A DNA stretch of 7,088 bases from an uncultured Caulobacteraceae bacterium (lineage in GTDB: Bacteria; Pseudomonadota; Alphaproteobacteria; Caulobacterales; Caulobacteraceae): contig CALEOQ010000267.1 of assembly GCA_937910255.1 (NCBI GenBank), positions 1 through 7,088 of the forward strand, in the 5' to 3' direction. The notes beneath the pieces are model-generated. The model worked only from the letters and a program-made list of their open reading frames with translations, did no database searches and had not been told where the DNA came from. Positions 1-6,063 of this stretch are shown here, piece after piece (the stretch's first letter is position 1; each line of letters starts with the position of its first letter). Position numbers and translations under genes: made by a program.

Positions 1-346
1 CCCTTCCGATCTGCAGGGTGACCTTGGTCACCGCCTGGCGGCCAGGCGCGATCTCGGCCATCACGCCCTCGGCCTCGTCGGCATAGGCGGCGACGGAGAA
101 GCCCGCCAGCCGCGCCCGGTGCAGGAAGACCAGCATGTGGCAGGACGAGAGCGCCGAGACCAGCATCTGTTCGGGGTCGACGGCGCCTTCCACCGACCAC
201 TTGTTGCCCACCACATGGCGCGAGGCGGTGCCGGGCACCGTCGTGCCGCGGTCGAAGCCGAGCTCATGGCCGCGGCTGTAACGGCCGGCGGGAAAGTCCT
301 CGCCCGCCGACAGCCGCCAGGTGACGCTGGCTCGGTAGGTGGCCAT
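1..346 (-). CDS. OsmC-family peroxidase / thiol-stress protein, 3' end missing
   Basis: Partial gene; it begins at 346 and runs off the left edge, leaving about 111 trustworthy residues. The start MATYRASVTW, the early GRYSRGHELGFD stretch and the SALSSCHMLVFLH segment (Cys69, His70) are typical of the OsmC/Ohr superfamily. Those proteins are cytoplasmic dimers that reduce organic hydroperoxides with a pair of cysteines. The first cysteine is Cys69; the second would lie beyond the edge. The fold continues through AGFSVAAYADEAEGVM and VTKVTL. The next four codons (Q-I-G-R) do not fit the family and appear to be adapter sequence. The ATG shares one base with the stop of the upstream dehydrogenase (TGATG), so translation is probably coupled and the gene is the last known member of the MerR-dehydrogenase operon. 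Its likely role is removing peroxides or reactive thiol species produced during acyl-CoA oxidation, which is inferred from context. Substrate is unknown. Confidence 0.85.
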   Translation of the reverse strand, partial: MATYRASVTWRLSAGEDFPAGRYSRGHELGFDRGTTVPGTASRHVVGNKWSVEGAVDPEQMLVSALSSCHMLVFLHRARLAGFSVAAYADEAEGVMAEIAPGRQAVTKVTLQIGR

Positions 347-2133
347 CAGAAGGCCTCCGCCGGCAGGCTCATCAGGGTCTCAGAGCCGGTCTTCAACTTG
401 GCCAGGTGGGCGGAGGTCTCCGGCAGGATGCGCTCCACATAGTAGCGGGCCAGGACCAGCTTGGTGGCATAGAAGGGATCGGTGTCGCCGGCCGCGATCT
501 TGCCTTGCGCCGCCTTAGCCATCATCGCCCACATATAGGCCAGCGCCGTGAGGCCGAAGAGGTGCATGTAGTCGGTGGAGGCCGCCCCGGCGTTGTCGGG
601 ATTGGCCAGGCCGTTGGCCATCAGCCACATGGTGGCGTCCTGCAGCTCTTCCTTGGCGTGGGACAGGCCCTCGATGATCGGGGCCAGCGCCTTGTCGTTC
701 TCGTGGGCGCCCACATAGGCGTCGATCTCGGCGAAGAAGCCCATCACCCCGCGCCCGCCCTCGGCCGCCAGCTTGCGGCCCACCAGGTCGAGCGCCTGGA
801 CGCCGTTGGTGCCCTCATAGATCAGCGCGATGCGGCAATCGCGCATGTACTGGCTGACCGGGAAGTGCTCGGTGAAGCCCGAGCCGCCATGCACCTGGAC
901 GGCGTCGGAACAGACCTTGAAGCCGCGGTCGGTGAGGAAGCCCTTCACCACCGGGGTCATCAGCGCCATGTAGTCGGCCCCCTTCTGGCGGACGGCCTCA
1001 TCGGGGCTGCCATGGGCCAGGTCGCCATGCAGGGCGGTCCAGAACAGGAAGGCGCGGCCGGCCTCGATGACGGCCTTGGAGTCCATCAGCATACGGCGCA
1101 CGTCGGGATGGACGATGATCGGGTCGGCCGGGCCGTCGGGGTTCTTCGGACCCGTCAGCGAGCGGCCCTGCAGGCGGTCCTTGGCGAAGCTGGCGGCGGC
1201 CTGATAGGCGGCCTCGGCCTGGGCGACCCCTTGCAGGCCCACCCCGATGCGGGCCTCGTTCATCATCACGAACATCAGGCGCAGGCCCTGGTTCTCCTCG
1301 CCCACCAGCCAGCCGACGGACTCCTCGTGCTGGATGACGCAGGTGGCGTTGCCGTGGATGCCCATCTTCTCTTCCAGGCCGGCGCAGAAGACGGTGTTGC
1401 GCGTCCCCGGCTTGCCCTCGGCGTCGGGGATGAACTTGGGCACGATGAACAGGCTGATGCCCCGCGTGCCCGCCGGCGCGCCCTCAATGCGGGCCAGCAC
1501 CAGGTGGACGATGTTGTCGGCCATGTCGTGCTCGCCGCCGGAGATCCAGATCTTCTGGCCCGTGACGCGATAGGAGCCGTCGGCCTGAGGGACCGCCTTG
1601 GTGCGCAACAGGCCAAGATCGGTGCCGCAATGGGGCTCGGTCAGGTTCATCGTCCCGCCCCATTCGCCGGAGGCGAGCTTGGGCAGGTAGAGGTCCTTCT
1701 GCGCCTGGGAGCCCCCGGTATGGATCGCCGAATAGGCCCCGTGCGTCAGCCCCGGATACATGGAGAACGCCATGTTGGCCGAGGACGACATCTCCGAGAA
1801 GGCCAGGTTGACCACATGGGCCATGCCCTGGCCGCCATAGGCCTTGTCGGCGCCCAGCGCTGGCCAGCCGCCCTCCACCAGGGCCTTATAGGCGGCCTTG
1901 AAACCGTCCGGCGTGGTGACCGAATGGTCGGCATGCCAGGTGCAGCCCTGCTTGTCGCCGACGCTGTTCAGGGGCGCCAGGACCTCAGCCGTAAAGCGGC
2001 CGGCCTCCTCGACGATCTGGGCGACCACGTCCATCGAGGCTTCGGAAAAGCCGGGCAGGTCCCCATAGCGCTCGATCTGCAGGACATCGCGCAGCAGGAA
2101 GAGGTGGTCGCGGACAGGGGGCTGATAGGGCAT
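346..2133 (-). CDS. Acyl-CoA dehydrogenase, long (about 600 aa) DmdC-like type with extra C-terminal domain
   Basis: FAD-dependent enzyme of 595 residues that would introduce a 2,3-double bond into an acyl-CoA and pass electrons to ETF. Visible in order: the N-terminal extension typical of the long family (MPYQPPVRDHLFLL); a helical N-domain to about residue 155; the FAD/substrate beta-domain with MNLTEPHCGTDLGLLRTKA (162-180) and TGQKIWISGGEHDM (191-204); the C-terminal helical domain with MNEARIGVGLQGV (291-303) and QVHGGSGFTEHFPVSQYMRDCR (413-434). Next comes IYEGTNGVQALDLVGRK, where Glu440 matches the catalytic base of the family. After about residue 465 there is an added helical tail (PF12806-like). 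Length and tail match the group that includes DmdC (3-methylmercaptopropionyl-CoA dehydrogenase) and many uncharacterised FadE-like enzymes, so the substrate cannot be named. The start is supported by GGAG five bases upstream. It lies 71 bases after the MerR gene and overlaps osmC by one base. Confidence 0.93.
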   Translation of the reverse strand: MPYQPPVRDHLFLLRDVLQIERYGDLPGFSEASMDVVAQIVEEAGRFTAEVLAPLNSVGDKQGCTWHADHSVTTPDGFKAAYKALVEGGWPALGADKAYGGQGMAHVVNLAFSEMSSSANMAFSMYPGLTHGAYSAIHTGGSQAQKDLYLPKLASGEWGGTMNLTEPHCGTDLGLLRTKAVPQADGSYRVTGQKIWISGGEHDMADNIVHLVLARIEGAPAGTRGISLFIVPKFIPDAEGKPGTRNTVFCAGLEEKMGIHGNATCVIQHEESVGWLVGEENQGLRLMFVMMNEARIGVGLQGVAQAEAAYQAAASFAKDRLQGRSLTGPKNPDGPADPIIVHPDVRRMLMDSKAVIEAGRAFLFWTALHGDLAHGSPDEAVRQKGADYMALMTPVVKGFLTDRGFKVCSDAVQVHGGSGFTEHFPVSQYMRDCRIALIYEGTNGVQALDLVGRKLAAEGGRGVMGFFAEIDAYVGAHENDKALAPIIEGLSHAKEELQDATMWLMANGLANPDNAGAASTDYMHLFGLTALAYMWAMMAKAAQGKIAAGDTDPFYATKLVLARYYVERILPETSAHLAKLKTGSETLMSLPAEAF

Positions 2134-2150
2134 GGAGACTCCGGTGTCGG

Positions 2151-2172
2151 CCGGGCCGGTCGCCCGGCCCGG
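2151..2172 (-). promoter_or_regulatory. Intergenic RNA hairpin with GNRA tetraloop, between regulator and dehydrogenase
   Basis: In the minus-strand transcript CCGGGCCGG (2172-2164), loop GCGA (2163-2160) and CCGGCCCGG (2159-2151) form a perfect 9-bp all-GC stem closed by a GNRA tetraloop. It lies 32 bases after the regulator stop codon and 17 bases before the dehydrogenase ATG, just upstream of its GGAG site. No U-run follows, so it is not a standard intrinsic terminator. Possible jobs are blocking 3' exonucleases after processing, partial attenuation, or tuning ribosome access to the dehydrogenase start. Function is inference; the structure is read directly. Confidence 0.6.
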
Positions 2173-2204
2173 TCAAGGTGTTGTGGGTCGAGGTCGCAGG
2201 CGTC

Positions 2205-2684
2205 CTATTTGGCGCCCGCATGCTCCAGGCCATCGAGGCGCTGGCGCAGCATCTGGTCATAGTCGGCCGCCCGGGGCAGCAGGTCGGGCCGCGTGGCGAT
2301 CAGCTTCTGTTCGAGGTTGTTGCAGCCGACCTTCAGTTCCTGGATGGCGCGGTCGATGTCCTCGCGCTGGCTCTCCAGGGCGACGATGCGCTCCTTGAAC
2401 TTGCGCAGGGACTTGGCCATCTGGGCCGCGCCGCCGTCGTCCAGGTCGTAGAGGTCGAGGATTTCCCCGATCTCCGCCAGGGACAGGCCGACCCGCTTGC
2501 CCTGCAGGATCAGCTTCAGCCGGGCGCGGTCCTTGTAGGAATAGACCCGGTTCATGCCGTCGCGGGCCGGGGTCAGCAGGCCCTTGTCCTCATAGAAACG
2601 CAGGGCGCGCGGGGTGCATTTGAACTCCAGGCAGAGCTGTCGGATCGTATAGGTGCGTTGGGGGCGGCGCAGGTCGGTGGGCAT
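2205..2684 (-). CDS. MerR-family transcriptional regulator, LiuR/fatty-acid-catabolism type
   Basis: Encodes 159 residues. The N-terminal winged helix-turn-helix is clear: YTIRQLCLEFKCTPRALRFYEDKGLL (about 12-37), then the wing around RDGMNRVYSYKDRARLKLIL and the GLSLAEIGEILDLYD helix. A long coiled-coil dimerisation helix follows (about 85-125: MAKSLRKFKERIVALESQRE...), then a short tail with CNNLEQKL. The HTH phrase RALRFYEDKGLL and the LIL-GKRVGLSLAEI segment are those of MerR proteins that control fatty-acid or branched-chain amino-acid catabolism (LiuR-like), not of metal sensors: the single Cys before NNLEQ is not part of a visible metal-binding CxnC loop. It is the first gene of the operon with the dehydrogenase and osmC. 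GGAGAGA lies eight bases upstream of the ATG. The family remodels promoters with a long spacer by binding between -35 and -10; the dyad found at 2746-2768 fits that and suggests autoregulation. The ligand, probably an acyl-CoA or oxidation state, is unknown. Confidence 0.9.
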   Translation of the reverse strand: MPTDLRRPQRTYTIRQLCLEFKCTPRALRFYEDKGLLTPARDGMNRVYSYKDRARLKLILQGKRVGLSLAEIGEILDLYDLDDGGAAQMAKSLRKFKERIVALESQREDIDRAIQELKVGCNNLEQKLIATRPDLLPRAADYDQMLRQRLDGLEHAGAK

Positions 2685-2735
2685 GGGCGTCTCTCCGGTT
2701 GAGCCTGGTTTTTGGCGGCTTGTTTCTGGCTGACA

Positions 2736-2764
2736 GCGTAAGCGGCATCTTACGTTAACGTCAA
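2736..2764 (-). promoter_or_regulatory. Probable promoter of the MerR-dehydrogenase-osmC operon
   Basis: On the minus strand TTGACG (2764-2759) is followed after 15 bases by GCTTACGC (2743-2736). This resembles the Caulobacter housekeeping pattern TTGACGS-N10-14-GCTANAWC; the -35 is near perfect and the -10 element is a 5/8 match. Read with E. coli hexamers it is TTGACG, an 18-base spacer, then TACGCT, and a long spacer is usual for MerR-controlled promoters. It leaves a leader of roughly 45-50 bases before the regulator ATG at 2684. It is the only clear promoter I see in the 201-base divergent gap. I see no good promoter for the plus-strand protease there. Confidence 0.55.
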
Positions 2765-2768
2765 GATG
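2746..2768. promoter_or_regulatory. Palindromic operator (ACGTTAACGT core), likely MerR/LiuR-type site
   Basis: The core ACGTTAACGT (2752-2761) is a perfect 10-base palindrome. It is flanked by CATCTT (2746-2751) and AAGATG (2763-2768), which are complementary arms offset by a single base, so the whole 23-base site is a near-perfect dyad. It overlaps the -35 and the spacer of the regulator promoter, the classical position for a MerR-family dimer. An ACGT-N2-ACGT core flanked by TT and AA is, from memory, the LiuR-type pattern in proteobacterial fatty-acid and branched-chain amino-acid regulons. A second overlapping dyad, CGTAAG (2737-2742) and CTTACG (2749-2754) six bases apart, may be a second half-site. 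The assignment to this regulator is inference. Confidence 0.6.
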
Positions 2769-2772
2769 AGCG

Positions 2773-2791
2773 GCCTGCGCGAACCGCAGGC
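2773..2791. repeat. Short inverted repeat in the divergent intergenic region
   Basis: GCCTGCG (2773-2779) and CGCAGGC (2785-2791) form a 7-bp perfect dyad around the 5-base loop CGAAC. It lies between the operator and the protease gene. There is no T-run beside it. It could be a protein-binding site or chance in GC-rich DNA. The rest of the gap (2792-2885) shows only a weak ribosome-binding site, AGGGG at 2873-2877. Confidence 0.3.
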
Positions 2792-2885
2792 GCCGGGGCG
2801 ATCCTGGGGGAATTGGCGGCCTCTTTCGTAGACCTCCACGGCCCGGCCGCCCTAGGCTGGGCCATTCATTCCAGGGGCGTCATCC

Positions 2886-5342
2886 ATGATCCGTAGAACT
2901 CTGCTGACGGCGACCGCGGTCGCTGCGCTGTTGGCCTGTCCGCTGGCGGTCCAGGCCGCGCCGCAACCCATGGCCACGGCCACCGCCGGTCTGTCCCGCA
3001 CCGAGGGCCTGATCCCGATCTATGCCGACGCCGAGCGCGGCCGGGTGCTGATGCTGCTGCCGGCGCCGGACGCCGAGGGGATCAGCGGCCGCTACATCCA
3101 CGTGGCCAGCCTGCGCACGGGCCTGGGCTCGGCCCCCATCGGCCTGGACAAGGCCAGGCTTGGCCCCTCGCGGCTGCTGGCCTTCCGCCGGGTGGGCGCA
3201 AAGGTGGTGGCCGAGTACGAAAACCCCCGCTTCCGCGCGGTCGGGGCGCCGGCCGCCGAACAGGCCTCGGCCCGCGAAGCCTTTGCGCCCTCCATGGTCT
3301 GGGCCGGCGAGGTGCTGTCGACCGACGCCCAGGGCCGCATCCTGATCGACATTTCCAGCTTCCTGACCCAGGACGGCCTGGGCGTCGTCGACGCCCTGAA
3401 ATTCTCCGGCGAGACCGGCTGGAGCCTGTCGAAGGATCTCAGCCTGGCCGATCCGGCGCAGGCCAAGGCCTTCCCGGAGAATGTCGAGCTGGAGGCCATC
3501 CAGACCTTCGTCTCCGAGACGCCGGGCGATGAGGTCTCCAACATCACCCCCGACGACAAGCGCATGACGCTCCGGGTGCGCCATTCCTTCGTCAAGCTGC
3601 CCGAGCCCGGCTACCAGCCGCGGGTCTTCGACCCCCGCAGCGGCGGCAACGCCCTGCAGTTCCTGGACTTCGCCGCCCCCCTAGGCCAGCCCATCGTCCA
3701 GCAGTACGCCCTGCGCTTCCGCCTGGAGAAGACCGACCCCACCGCCGCGGTCTCGCCGGTGAAGAAGCCGATCATCTTCTACATGGACCCCGCAGCCCCA
3801 GAGCCGATCCGCAACGCCCTGATGGAGGGCGCCGCCTGGTGGGCCGACGCCTTCGAGGCCGCCGGCTTCCAGGAGGCCTACCGGGTCGAGCTGCTGCCCC
3901 CGGACGCCGATCCCCTGGACGTGCGCTACAGCATGATCAACTGGGCCGACCGGGCGACGCGGGGCTGGTCCTATGGCCAGACCATCATAGACCCGCGCAC
4001 CGGCGAGATCCTGAAAGGCTCGGTGGTGCTGGGCGCGCTTCGGGTGCGCCAGGACATGCTCATCTTCGAAGGCCTGGTGGGGGCCCACATGACCGGCAAG
4101 GGCGGTCCCAATGATCCGGCGGAGGTGGCCCTGGCCCGCCTGCGCCAGCTGGGCGCCCACGAGGTCGGCCACTCCATCGGCTTCGCCCACAACTTCGCCG
4201 GCTCGACGCAAGGGCGCACCTCGGTGATGGACTATCCGGCCCCGCGCATCCTGCTGAAGGACGGCCGGCCGGACCTGTCGGAGGCCTACGCCGTGGGCAT
4301 CGGCGACTGGGACAAGGTGACGGTTGCGGCGGTCTATGGGCCGGAGGATCAGGCCCAGGCCCTGCTGCACCAGAACGCCACGGCGCCCGAGGGCCTGCGC
4401 TACATCACCGACGCCGATTCCCGGGGCCTAAGCGTCGGCCAGCCCTGGGGCAGCCTGTGGGACGACGGCCCCGATCCAGCCGCCGAGCTGACCCGGATGA
4501 TGGCGGTGCGCGAGGCGGCGCTGGCCAGCTTCGGCCTGGGCGCCCTCTATCCCGGCGAGCCGGTGGCGGCGCTCCGCCGCAAGTACGTGCCCATCTATCT
4601 GATGCACCGCTATCAGGTGGAGGCGGCGGGCAAGCTGCTGGGCGGGGTGGACTTCGCCTATTCGGTGATCGGCGACGGGCGGGAGACGTCGGCGCCGGTT
4701 CCGGCGGCCGCCCAGCGCGCGGCGCTCGACGCCCTGCTGGCCACCCTCGACCCCGCCGCCCTGGAGACCCCGCCAGGCCTCACCCCGCTGATGTCGGCGG
4801 CTCTGACCGGGCGCGGCGACCGCCAGACCGAGATCGAGCTCTTCCCCACCCTGGCCGGGCCGATCTTCGATCCCCTGGCCGCGGCCGAGGTGGCCGCCGG
4901 CCTGCCCCTGGACGTGCTGCTGAACGATCAGCGGCTGGCCCGGCTGATCGAGCAGCACCGTCATGATCCGGCGCTGCCGGGGGCGGGCGAGGTGATGGAA
5001 GCCCTGGTGGCCAAGCTGTTCGCCGACCCGGCCAACGCCGCCCTGGCGCCGATCGCCCAGCGGGTGCAGGCCCGCGCCGTGCTGGACCTCGGCCGTCTGG
5101 CCCAGGATCCGGGCGCCTCGCCCGGTGTGGCGGCCCAGGCGAGCGCCGCCCTGGCCTCCATCGCCACGCGCCTTGAGGGCGCCCGTGGCGGCGACGCGGC
5201 GACCCGCGCCCACCGGACGCGGCTGGTCGCCCTGATCGAGACCCCGGCCGAGCTGCGTCGCCTGGCCGCCGCCAAGGAGGTTCGCCCCGAAACCCCGCCC
5301 GGCATGCCGATCGGCTCGGCGGGCTGGCTGGACCTGGACTGA
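2886..5342 (+). CDS. Exported zinc metalloprotease, metzincin type (DUF5117/DUF4953 architecture)
   Basis: Encodes 818 residues. Residues 1-24 are a Sec signal peptide (positive MIRR, hydrophobic core, cleavage near AVQA-AP), so the enzyme acts in the periplasm or outside. A mixed N-terminal region follows (about 40-280, DUF5117-like). The catalytic part begins near PIIFYMDPAAPEPIRNALMEGAAWW (about 295-319) and includes MINWADRATRGWSYGQTIIDPRTGEIL (350-376). The zinc motif HEVGHSIGFAHNF has ligands His425, His429 and His435 and the catalytic base Glu426. The metzincin Met-turn is SVMDY (Met448). The C-terminal third is Ala/Leu-rich and helical, probably a helical repeat or cap. Length fits the 800-870 residue family. 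The start is supported by the signal peptide and AGGGG eight bases upstream. No partner or inhibitor gene is adjacent; it looks monocistronic with its own terminator. Substrate is unknown; the family is often linked to peptide turnover in the envelope, which is only a general expectation. Confidence 0.88.
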   Translation: MIRRTLLTATAVAALLACPLAVQAAPQPMATATAGLSRTEGLIPIYADAERGRVLMLLPAPDAEGISGRYIHVASLRTGLGSAPIGLDKARLGPSRLLAFRRVGAKVVAEYENPRFRAVGAPAAEQASAREAFAPSMVWAGEVLSTDAQGRILIDISSFLTQDGLGVVDALKFSGETGWSLSKDLSLADPAQAKAFPENVELEAIQTFVSETPGDEVSNITPDDKRMTLRVRHSFVKLPEPGYQPRVFDPRSGGNALQFLDFAAPLGQPIVQQYALRFRLEKTDPTAAVSPVKKPIIFYMDPAAPEPIRNALMEGAAWWADAFEAAGFQEAYRVELLPPDADPLDVRYSMINWADRATRGWSYGQTIIDPRTGEILKGSVVLGALRVRQDMLIFEGLVGAHMTGKGGPNDPAEVALARLRQLGAHEVGHSIGFAHNFAGSTQGRTSVMDYPAPRILLKDGRPDLSEAYAVGIGDWDKVTVAAVYGPEDQAQALLHQNATAPEGLRYITDADSRGLSVGQPWGSLWDDGPDPAAELTRMMAVREAALASFGLGALYPGEPVAALRRKYVPIYLMHRYQVEAAGKLLGGVDFAYSVIGDGRETSAPVPAAAQRAALDALLATLDPAALETPPGLTPLMSAALTGRGDRQTEIELFPTLAGPIFDPLAAAEVAAGLPLDVLLNDQRLARLIEQHRHDPALPGAGEVMEALVAKLFADPANAALAPIAQRVQARAVLDLGRLAQDPGASPGVAAQASAALASIATRLEGARGGDAATRAHRTRLVALIETPAELRRLAAAKEVRPETPPGMPIGSAGWLDLD

Positions 5343-5358
5343 CAGGACCTGGACTGAC
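5330..5358 (+). repeat. 15-base tandem duplication spanning the protease stop codon
   Basis: GGACCTGGACTGAC occurs at 5330-5343 and again at 5345-5358, a period of 15 bases, so the second copy remains in frame. The real stop is TGA at 5340-5342; the copy supplies a second in-frame TGA at 5355-5357. Read-through of the first stop would add only QDLD. It is probably a slippage duplication with no functional consequence. Confidence 0.85.
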
Positions 5359-5373
5359 GGGCCCAGACACACG

Positions 5374-5412
5374 AAGGACAGGCCGGCGGAACCGCCGACC
5401 TGTCCTTTCTAT
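5374..5412 (+). terminator. Intrinsic terminator between convergent genes, possibly bidirectional
   Basis: The left arm AAGGACAGG plus CGGCGG (5374-5389) pairs with CCGCCG plus CCTGTCCTT (5392-5407), with a single C/A mismatch, so the stem is about 15 bp. On the plus strand it ends in CCTTTCTATAT, a reasonable U-rich tail. It starts 31 bases after the protease stop. On the minus strand the run after the stem is weaker (CCTTCG), but the Spy-like gene stops at 5431, so the same hairpin probably ends that transcript too. Confidence 0.8.
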
Positions 5413-5430
5413 ATGTCCGACCTTTTGGCC

Positions 5431-5973
5431 TTAGCGGCCGCCGGGACCGCCGGGACCCATCCCATGGGGACCGCCGCGATGGTCGCCCATACCTTTGCCG
5501 CCCATGCCCTTGCCGCCCATGCCGCGGCCGGCCGGACGCAGGGCGTCGAAGGCCTTCTGCTGGCTGGGCGTCAGCTGGGCGTAGAAGCGCTTGGTGGCCT
5601 CGGCGCGGGCGGCGAAGGCCTGCTGGCGCTGCGCCATATGGGCGGCCATGGCGTCGAGGCGCTGGGGCGTGGTCATCTCGCGCATCGACTGGCGGTCGCC
5701 GCGGCGATCGGGCCGGTCGCCAGCCTTCGGCGCGAGGGCGCCGACATAGGTGTTGAGCGCGGCCTCCTGCTGGGAGGTCAGCTGCAGGGTGGTGCGCAGG
5801 CGCTCGGCCATGTGGGCGCGCATCTGTTCAGGGCTCGGACGCTCGCGGCCTTCCATGGCTGGGCGCGGGCCCTGGGCCGGCGGCTGCTGGGCGTAGCTGG
5901 CCGTGGCGAAGGCCAGGCTAGCCAAGACGCCCGTGAGGGCGCCGGCGACGGTGATGGTCTTGATCGTCTTCAT
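5431..5973 (-). CDS. Periplasmic Spy/CpxP-like (LTxxQ motif) protein with Gly/Met/His/Lys-rich tail
   Basis: Encodes 180 residues. Residues 1-28 are a signal peptide ending ATASYA-QQ, placing the product in the periplasm. After a proline-rich linker comes a helical, Met/Arg/Gln-rich body containing MRAHMAERLRTTLQLTSQQ (first LTxxQ, 65-69) and FYAQLTPSQQKAFDAL (second, about 134-138). Two LTxxQ motifs on long helices are the hallmark of the Spy/CpxP family, which are envelope-stress chaperones or metal-responsive binders. The last 30 residues (151-180) are low complexity: GMGGK repeats, then DHRGGPHGMGPGGPGGR. These Met and His residues could bind copper, nickel or another metal, which is inference. 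The start is supported by GGAG seven bases upstream of the ATG. The gene is on the same strand as ccmB, 90 bases downstream of it, and may be read from its own promoter or by read-through. No two-component system is adjacent. Family assignment is fairly secure, function not. Confidence 0.82.
   Translation of the reverse strand: MKTIKTITVAGALTGVLASLAFATASYAQQPPAQGPRPAMEGRERPSPEQMRAHMAERLRTTLQLTSQQEAALNTYVGALAPKAGDRPDRRGDRQSMREMTTPQRLDAMAAHMAQRQQAFAARAEATKRFYAQLTPSQQKAFDALRPAGRGMGGKGMGGKGMGDHRGGPHGMGPGGPGGR
5486..5530 (-). repeat. Three 15-base tandem units coding the GMGGK repeats
   Basis: Units at 5486-5500, 5501-5515 and 5516-5530 share CCCATRCC at their start on the plus strand; the first two also share CTTTGCCG or CCTTGCCG endings and the third diverges. 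In the gene this yields successive GMGGK-like pentapeptides near residues 148-163. The period is a multiple of three, so copy-number change would lengthen or shorten the tail without a frameshift. Confidence 0.8.
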
Positions 5974-6046
5974 GTGTGGTCTCCAGTCGTGCCCCTCTGA
6001 AGACTTCCACGTCAGGCGACCGCCGTTCCGTCGCAGATTCTTTCGA

Positions 6047-6059
6047 GCCGAGGCTCGGC
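6047..6059 (-). terminator. Weak hairpin after ccmB
   Basis: GCCGAG and CTCGGC around a single base form a compact dyad beginning four bases after the ccmB stop. In practice this is a 5-bp stem with a 3-base loop. The minus-strand bases after it, TCGAAAGAATC, are not a U-run. It may reduce read-through into the Spy-like gene or have no function. The remainder of the 90-base gap (5974-6063) holds the Spy ribosome-binding site and no promoter I would defend. Confidence 0.25.
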
Positions 6060-6063
6060 GATG

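Noticed and set aside
2151..2172. Intrinsic terminator after the MerR gene
   Set aside because: The hairpin is strong but is followed by CCGACACCGG, with no U-run, and sits directly before the next gene's ribosome-binding site.
406..2262. 618-codon plus-strand open frame opposite the dehydrogenase
   Set aside because: It is the antisense shadow of a GC-rich gene: repetitive Ala/Gly/His/Gln composition, no recognisable domain, while the minus strand encodes a textbook acyl-CoA dehydrogenase.
2800..2860. Promoter for the protease gene (TTGGCGG followed by CGTAGACC)
   Set aside because: The two elements are only about seven bases apart, too short for any common sigma factor arrangement.
4428..5372. 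314-codon minus-strand open frame opposite the protease C-terminus, with similar frames at 2880-3584 and 3681-4370
   Set aside because: Arg/Gly/Gln/His-rich antisense frames produced by G/C third positions; no motif, and they overlap a convincing secreted protease.
5990..6030. ECF-sigma type promoter upstream of the Spy-like gene (GGAAC on the minus strand)
   Set aside because: GGAAC is present, but no CGTT- or GTCT-like -10 element occurs at the expected 16-17 base spacing.
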